A program made the translations under genes and the position numbers. Source: Akkermansiaceae bacterium (GTDB taxonomy: Bacteria > Verrucomicrobiota > Verrucomicrobiia > Verrucomicrobiales > Akkermansiaceae). Taken from it: a DNA stretch of 64,000 nucleotides. Below the pieces are notes generated by a model, which did no database searches, had not been told where the DNA came from, and saw only the letters and a list, made by a program, of their open reading frames with translations. Of the stretch, positions 60,025 through 64,000 are shown in pieces (position 1 is the stretch's first letter; each line of letters starts with the position of its first letter). The stretch is from contig JANRFH010000012.1 in the NCBI GenBank assembly GCA_030725745.1, positions 41,991-105,990 of the forward strand, written 5' to 3'.

Positions 60025-60735
60025 TCACTCATTTCCCAAATCCGAGAACACCCCCGTCGCAGCCTTCACAGAAATTTTCTGATTCTTCGCATAGGCTAGA
60101 CCAGCGGCGGCACGCGCACCTTCATGCCCACCGCCTTTCCTCCAGCTTTCCGTCGCGGATGCGAGGATGAACGATCCGGGATACATGAACTGGCTTGTCA
60201 TGACCAATGGCCTGCAACCAAGTGCCTCAAGCCGTTTCCTGAAATACTTTTCACTCAAGCAGCAGAGCACTACGACTTCAGTCCGGTTGCCATCCACCTT
60301 CGTAGGAGGCTCCTGCCTGAAATCCATCAATGCATTGTGCCCGATGTAGGCGACCAGATCATATTCGCCGCTCGCAGCAGCCGTTTCGAAATCTTTGAGG
60401 CAAAGCATCATCTTCGATCCCCGGTAGGCATCCGCCACTAGCACTAGATCCTCCTCCACGTGTTTAAAATGTATTCTGCGGAGAATCGCATCCGACACGT
60501 CGGACTCCGTCTTCACCACCTTCCATTTCCCTGTCTTCTTAAAATGCACCGAAATACCGTCGGTACAGCCCCAATACAGATTCGCCTCCGGATCATCCCC
60601 GTTCCCGATTTTTTCACCTACCGGAACGATGCCCTGAGTTTCATTGTCACAGAGAGATACGAAGACACGCACACTTCTTGACTCGGCATGGACAATCCCA
60701 GCCAACACCAAAAACAACACCAAATACTGCTTCAT
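60025..60735 (-). CDS. Secreted conserved hypothetical protein, possible caspase-like fold
   Basis: I start at the ATG at 60735 (236 aa) because MKQYLVLFLVLAGIVHAES is a signal peptide; the track adds 8 residues. The mature protein begins RSVRVFVSLCDNETQGIVPVG and has a block NGDDPEANLYWGCTDGISVHF that I think recurs in a bacterial family. A His in YDLVAYIGHNALMDF and a Cys about 40 residues on, in VVVLCCLSEKYF, sit after predicted beta strands, which is the His-Cys spacing of clan CD (caspase-like) peptidases. That assignment is inference by pattern only. Confidence 0.65.
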   Translation of the reverse strand: MKQYLVLFLVLAGIVHAESRSVRVFVSLCDNETQGIVPVGEKIGNGDDPEANLYWGCTDGISVHFKKTGKWKVVKTESDVSDAILRRIHFKHVEEDLVLVADAYRGSKMMLCLKDFETAAASGEYDLVAYIGHNALMDFRQEPPTKVDGNRTEVVVLCCLSEKYFRKRLEALGCRPLVMTSQFMYPGSFILASATESWRKGGGHEGARAAAGLAYAKNQKISVKAATGVFSDLGNE

Positions 60736-60842
60736 GGTCTGAAGACTACGTTTTCCCAAAACGATCCAGAAGAGAATTCTCCCTCATCATGGGCTAAGTG
60801 CCCTACATAAGTGAAAAGCTCGTGCTTCATGAGGAGCGTTTG

Positions 60843-60980
60843 ACCACGGATCACACAGATTGGCACGGATAAGAGTAATTGGAGCCAACCTTCCTGATTT
60901 TGGCGGAAATTCATTCTCTCAAACCTCACATATCCGGATAAATTCATGGGTCTTCATCCGTGATAATCCGTGAAATTTGA
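60843..60980. repeat. Inverted-terminus element G (10-bp words, degenerate right arm)
   Basis: Left arm ACCACGGATCACACAGATTG continues GCACGGATAAGA. The complement of the right arm reads TCAAATTTCACGGATTATCA and CGGATGAAGA, so its outermost word has decayed. It belongs to the same subfamily as element D. It occupies most of the 342-bp gap 60736-61077, where I see nothing else. Confidence 0.8.
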
Positions 60981-61077
60981 CTCTATATCAGGTGGTGGTG
61001 TTCGTCCATGTCCGCTTCGCTCCCGTTGTGGTTAAAGCATCTTCGTCCTACATAGTGTCTGAACTCTGCGTCATGGG

Positions 61078-61638
61078 CTAAGCCGGCGAGCCCCGGAACC
61101 ACCCAGTAATACTCGCCCGGGTTTTCCTCGCGGGCAGCACCTCATGCCAGTGATCCCCGGCAAGGAAACACACCAGCGTCCCCATTTTCGGCTCCACCAA
61201 TTCAAACGCACCCTCCTTATCTCCCGGCCGCGTCCAGATTTTCAATTCCCCTCCATCCCCCGGCTGCCAGTCCGCATTGAGGTAAAGGATCGCCGTTACT
61301 ATCCTATCCATGCTCTCCCGGTGCCGATCCAGATGTGGCTTGTAGAAACCTCCCTCTGGATAAACCGCGAAATGCCCCTCAAAATCCATCAGCCCAAGGA
61401 ATAATCCTCGGTTCAAAGCCACCCGCACATCCTCAAGCCTCCCGAGATACTTCCGCTGCCCGACCGTCAGGCTGTCCTCCTCCAGCCACATCACATGATC
61501 CGTCCGCACATCCTCGCGGATTTTCAGTCCCTCACCACGACCAACGCCCGCCCTGCGGAACTCTCCCTCTGCCCACGCCCCAAGGCTCTCGCTTGAAAGT
61601 TCTTCTGCGACACTCCGTTCCACGAAATCTGGCAACAC
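61078..61638 (-). CDS. 2-oxoglutarate/Fe(II)-dependent oxygenase (prolyl-4-hydroxylase type)
   Basis: The 186-residue protein starts at a GTG. The double-stranded beta-helix metal site is visible: HxD in GGFYKPHLDRHRESMDRIV, the distal His in LAGDHWHEVLPARKTRASITGWFRG, and the 2-oxoglutarate-binding Arg just after. The core strand is AILYLNADWQPGDGGELKIW. These enzymes hydroxylate proteins or small molecules; related SM-20/PKHD proteins target prolines, but the substrate here is unknown. It lies alone next to tRNA-Phe. Confidence 0.92.
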   Translation of the reverse strand: MLPDFVERSVAEELSSESLGAWAEGEFRRAGVGRGEGLKIREDVRTDHVMWLEEDSLTVGQRKYLGRLEDVRVALNRGLFLGLMDFEGHFAVYPEGGFYKPHLDRHRESMDRIVTAILYLNADWQPGDGGELKIWTRPGDKEGAFELVEPKMGTLVCFLAGDHWHEVLPARKTRASITGWFRGSPA

Positions 61639-61785
61639 GCACCAGCCCGATCGTTGGATATCATCGACCAGCTTCCCAAGCGAAAATGTGGAGTGGTCGG
61701 TCAGTGGCGGAAACTCTGCCGTTTCACGAACGGCGGCGAGCTAAATTTCTATGGAAATCGAATACCACTCCCAAAAGGGGAAAAG

Positions 61786-61861
61786 TGGTGGCCCAACCCG
61801 GATTCGAACCAGGGACACGCGGATTTTCAATCCGCTGCTCTACCAACTGAGCTATTGGGCC
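61786..61861 (-). tRNA. tRNA-Phe (GAA)
   Basis: The minus strand gives a 76-nt cloverleaf: acceptor GGCCCAA/TTGGGCC, D arm GCTCAGTTGGTAGAGC, anticodon loop TTGAAAA (anticodon GAA) and T arm CTGGTTCGAATCCGG. The CCA end is encoded in the genome. Confidence 0.97.
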
Positions 61862-62054
61862 TCACAGCCTGCCATCCGGGAGAAACTCCCCTCAAGCGGG
61901 GCGCGAGTAAGTCCCCCAGACCCACTTTTGACAACCGAAAAATCGTTCACTCCGAAACTTTTCAGAACCGCAGCGAAGTGGTGAGCCATTCATGCAACCT
62001 TGACTCAGCTGTTTCTCCCGTTGTCATGGGTAAAACCATTCAATCTCCACCCCA

Positions 62055-62741
62055 ATGAAACTTGGAAACCTGCTCCGCATCATCCTTGGCTTCGCCGCCC
62101 TCTGGTGGCTATGGCTCGGCTGGACGCCCACCTACTTCACCCTCTCCGAAAATCTCGCAAAACCCCGGACAGAGGCAGAACTCAACGCCCTGGCATCCGG
62201 GACATACTTTGTCGCGGAAGGAATCGTTCATCCATCCTTATCCACAGAAAAAGTCTGGCAAGGCCGCTTCACCTTCGTCCACTACCAGTCAAAAGACACC
62301 AGCACCCAGGCAGGCAAAGAACAGCGAATCGTCCTCATCCAAGACCAACGGCCAGCAGTCACTTTTGAGTGGGATTCGGGGAAACGCTGGATCATCCCCG
62401 CCGAGAGTTACCAACTCGACCAAGCACCACGCGTCGAACCCCGCTTCTGGCCACGGAAATCTCTCTGGCTCATGCCCGTTGACGAATGGCACGAATCCAG
62501 CCGCGGCTTCCGCCCGGGCGAGTCCGCCATCGCTTATGGTCAGATAGATCCGTTCGGCAGCCCCCGCGTGGATCAACTCCTGCAATACCCTCTCGAATCC
62601 GCCTCCAAAGACATCGCCAGGGAAAACGGATTCAGGAAAATACTCACCATCGTTTGCAAAGTCATCGCCACCCTGTTCATCCTCATCATCTCACTGCCAC
62701 GCCGCAGCTCCACCACAGAAACACCCATAGCCACACCGTAA
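62055..62741 (+). CDS. Two-TM membrane protein with extracytoplasmic domain, unknown function
   Basis: The 228-residue protein has an N-terminal TM helix (LLRIILGFAALWWLWLGW) and a C-terminal one (ILTIVCKVIATLFILIISL). The central about 170 residues are beta-rich and face the exterior (FVAEGIVHPSLSTEKVWQGRFTFVHYQS, SAIAYGQIDPFGSPRV). The layout recalls small bacterial membrane proteins of the DUF3592 sort, but I see no defining motif, so no function is given. It is upstream of the glycosidase-like gene on the same strand, with about 70 bp between. Confidence 0.65.
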   Translation: MKLGNLLRIILGFAALWWLWLGWTPTYFTLSENLAKPRTEAELNALASGTYFVAEGIVHPSLSTEKVWQGRFTFVHYQSKDTSTQAGKEQRIVLIQDQRPAVTFEWDSGKRWIIPAESYQLDQAPRVEPRFWPRKSLWLMPVDEWHESSRGFRPGESAIAYGQIDPFGSPRVDQLLQYPLESASKDIARENGFRKILTIVCKVIATLFILIISLPRRSSTTETPIATP

Positions 62742-62813
62742 GCGCGTGACATTTTCGTCACATCCACCTTCTCGCAGCCGCGTCACCTCGCCCTATCCCT
62801 TGGTTCCAACCCC

Positions 62814-64000
62814 ATGGAACTTTTCCTCATCGACGCAATCGGCCCCTTCTTTCGCGGATACGAGAAACGCCGCATCAACTGGTCGAAAATCCCGTTCCCC
62901 CACCTCAAAACCTCAGGAGAAGAAGCGGAAGCACAATGGCAAACGATCCATGCCGATCTCCGCCACTTCGCCAAGGAAGTCTCCGCCCTCGGTTACAATG
63001 CCGTCACGCTCGACGACCTCGCCCACCTAGCCGCCAACCCCCTACACGAGCCAGAGATCGCCACGGACATCACCTATTTTAGGAAACAGTTCACCACCAT
63101 CTTCGACATGCTCACCGGCGAGTTCGGACTGAAAGTTTTCCTCACCAGCGACATCATCCCACTCACCCCCGCCATCGATGCAGCCCTCGGCGAAAGCCCC
63201 GAAAAACTCGAAGCCTACTACCTCTCCCTCGTCACCGGCATCCTCGATGATTTCCCCCAACTCTCCGGCCTCATCCTCCGCATCGGCGAGAGCGATGGCA
63301 ACGACGTCACCGACCCCATCCGCACCCGCCTCCATCTCCGCAACCCACGCGAGACCAACCGCCTCCTCCGCAAGCTCCTCCCCGAGTTCGACTCACGCGG
63401 GAAAAAGCTTATCCTTCGCACTTGGACAGTCGGCGCACATAGCATCGGCGATCTCATCTGGCACCGGGGTACCCTAGCGGAAACGCTCGATGGCATCACC
63501 TCCCCGAATTTCATCATCTCCATGAAGCACGGCGAGAGCGATTTCTTCCGCCACATCCCCCTCAACAAAGCCTTCTTCCGCACCAGCGTCCCGAAAATTA
63601 TCGAGTTACAAGCACGCCGCGAATACGAAGGCGCCGGCGAATACCCCTCCTTCATCGGCCGCGATTGCGAACACTTCGCCCGCGAGCTAGAGGGAGCGGA
63701 AAACGTCATCGGCATGTCCGTCTGGTGCCAGACCGGCGGCTGGCACCGCTTCCGCCGTCTCGCTTTCCTCCCGGGAAACAAACACTCAGATATCTGGATA
63801 CGCCTCAACGTCGCCACCGCCATCCACATCTTCAAACACGGCCACAGCGTCGAAAAAGCCATAGAAGCCACCCTTGGAGCCGACCGCGCCCCCGCCGCCC
63901 TCGAGCTACTCCGCCACGCCGATACCGTTATTCACCAGCTCCTCTACATTGAGGACTTCGCTCGCCAGAAACTCTTCTTCCGCCGCGTCCGCATCCCCCC
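62814..64000 (+). CDS. TIM-barrel glycoside-hydrolase-like protein, partial at window end
   Basis: This gene is missing from the ORF track because it has no stop before the edge. The ATG at 62814 opens about 395 codons. The N-terminus (MELFLIDAIGPFFRGYEKRRINWSKIP) is not a signal peptide. Barrel-like strand ends with acidic residues appear in order: GYNAVTLDDLAHL, GLKVFLTSDIIPLTP, GLILRIGESDGND, KLILRTWTVGAH, FIISMKHGESDFF and GMSVWCQTGGWHRF. The arrangement resembles GH67-like or other alpha-glucuronidase-type barrels, but I am not sure. The missing C-terminus prevents a better call. Confidence 0.6.
   Translation, partial: MELFLIDAIGPFFRGYEKRRINWSKIPFPHLKTSGEEAEAQWQTIHADLRHFAKEVSALGYNAVTLDDLAHLAANPLHEPEIATDITYFRKQFTTIFDMLTGEFGLKVFLTSDIIPLTPAIDAALGESPEKLEAYYLSLVTGILDDFPQLSGLILRIGESDGNDVTDPIRTRLHLRNPRETNRLLRKLLPEFDSRGKKLILRTWTVGAHSIGDLIWHRGTLAETLDGITSPNFIISMKHGESDFFRHIPLNKAFFRTSVPKIIELQARREYEGAGEYPSFIGRDCEHFARELEGAENVIGMSVWCQTGGWHRFRRLAFLPGNKHSDIWIRLNVATAIHIFKHGHSVEKAIEATLGADRAPAALELLRHADTVIHQLLYIEDFARQKLFFRRVRIP

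Overview
The window reads as a chromosomal segment of a Verrucomicrobia-type bacterium. This is inferred from content, not from a marker gene. The clues are bactofilin paralogues, a FecR protein beside a CHASE2-type cyclase, a DUF4407 protein, a giant secreted macroglobulin-like protein with an embedded secretin-type domain pair, a lone type II pseudopilin, and a methionine synthase in two ORFs. There are no rRNA genes, phage genes or CRISPR arrays. Two tRNA genes are visible, Leu(UAA) and Phe(GAA). The first and last genes run off the window.

Layout. 1-10 kb is mostly minus strand: a Q/P-rich partial protein, a transglutaminase-like protein, a lactonase (+), a YqaA/DedA membrane protein, the phospholipid pair gpsA-plsY, a lipoprotein cyclophilin, a pseudopilin, nadA, two bactofilins and a TPR membrane protein. 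10-21 kb holds dnaE, a RidA protein, a broken ORF carrying a 21-bp tandem repeat, a POT peptide transporter, a small GNAT, a Ser/Thr kinase, ruvA and gltX. 21.5-26.5 kb is methionine synthase, invaded twice. 26.7-36 kb holds an acyl-activating enzyme, DUF4407, FecR, a truncated porin/cyclase pair, tRNA-Leu and an ORF with an in-frame stop. 35.6-42 kb holds rsmI, a thioesterase, fabF, a rhomboid protease, secG and a PuuD-like cytochrome protein. 42-57 kb holds folP, an aldo/keto reductase, a probable tRNA wobble-uridine modification pair (FAD oxidoreductase plus MnmM), the 2253-residue giant, mrp and a transporter. 57-64 kb holds glnD, a possible caspase-fold protein, a 2OG-Fe(II) oxygenase, tRNA-Phe and a TIM-barrel glycosidase-like partial gene.

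Most notable biology. First, the cobalamin-dependent methionine synthase carries a REP-associated tyrosine transposase (RAYT) with its inverted REP ends, inserted in frame in the reactivation domain, so the ORF stays open through the transposase. Second, the two metH ORFs are separated by a GxxExxY-protein cassette bounded by 27-bp inverted termini made of three 9-bp words. Third, the same architecture (inverted termini built from about three tandem 9- or 10-bp words, starting near AACC and ending near GGTT) recurs in most of seven more intergenic elements that carry no gene. One of these is only a solo terminus and one has a degenerate right end. This suggests a family of small mobile elements of which the GxxExxY cassette is the only gene-bearing member here. 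Other points to follow up are a truncated head-to-head porin/cyclase junction, an Mrp protein lacking its usual CXXC, a degenerate acyltransferase domain fused to an acyl-activating enzyme, and the macroglobulin/secretin chimera.

Start codons were moved from the ORF track where a signal peptide, lipobox, family N-terminus or neighbouring gene argued for it; GTG and TTG starts are noted. Family assignments rest on motif recognition by eye, with no database search.
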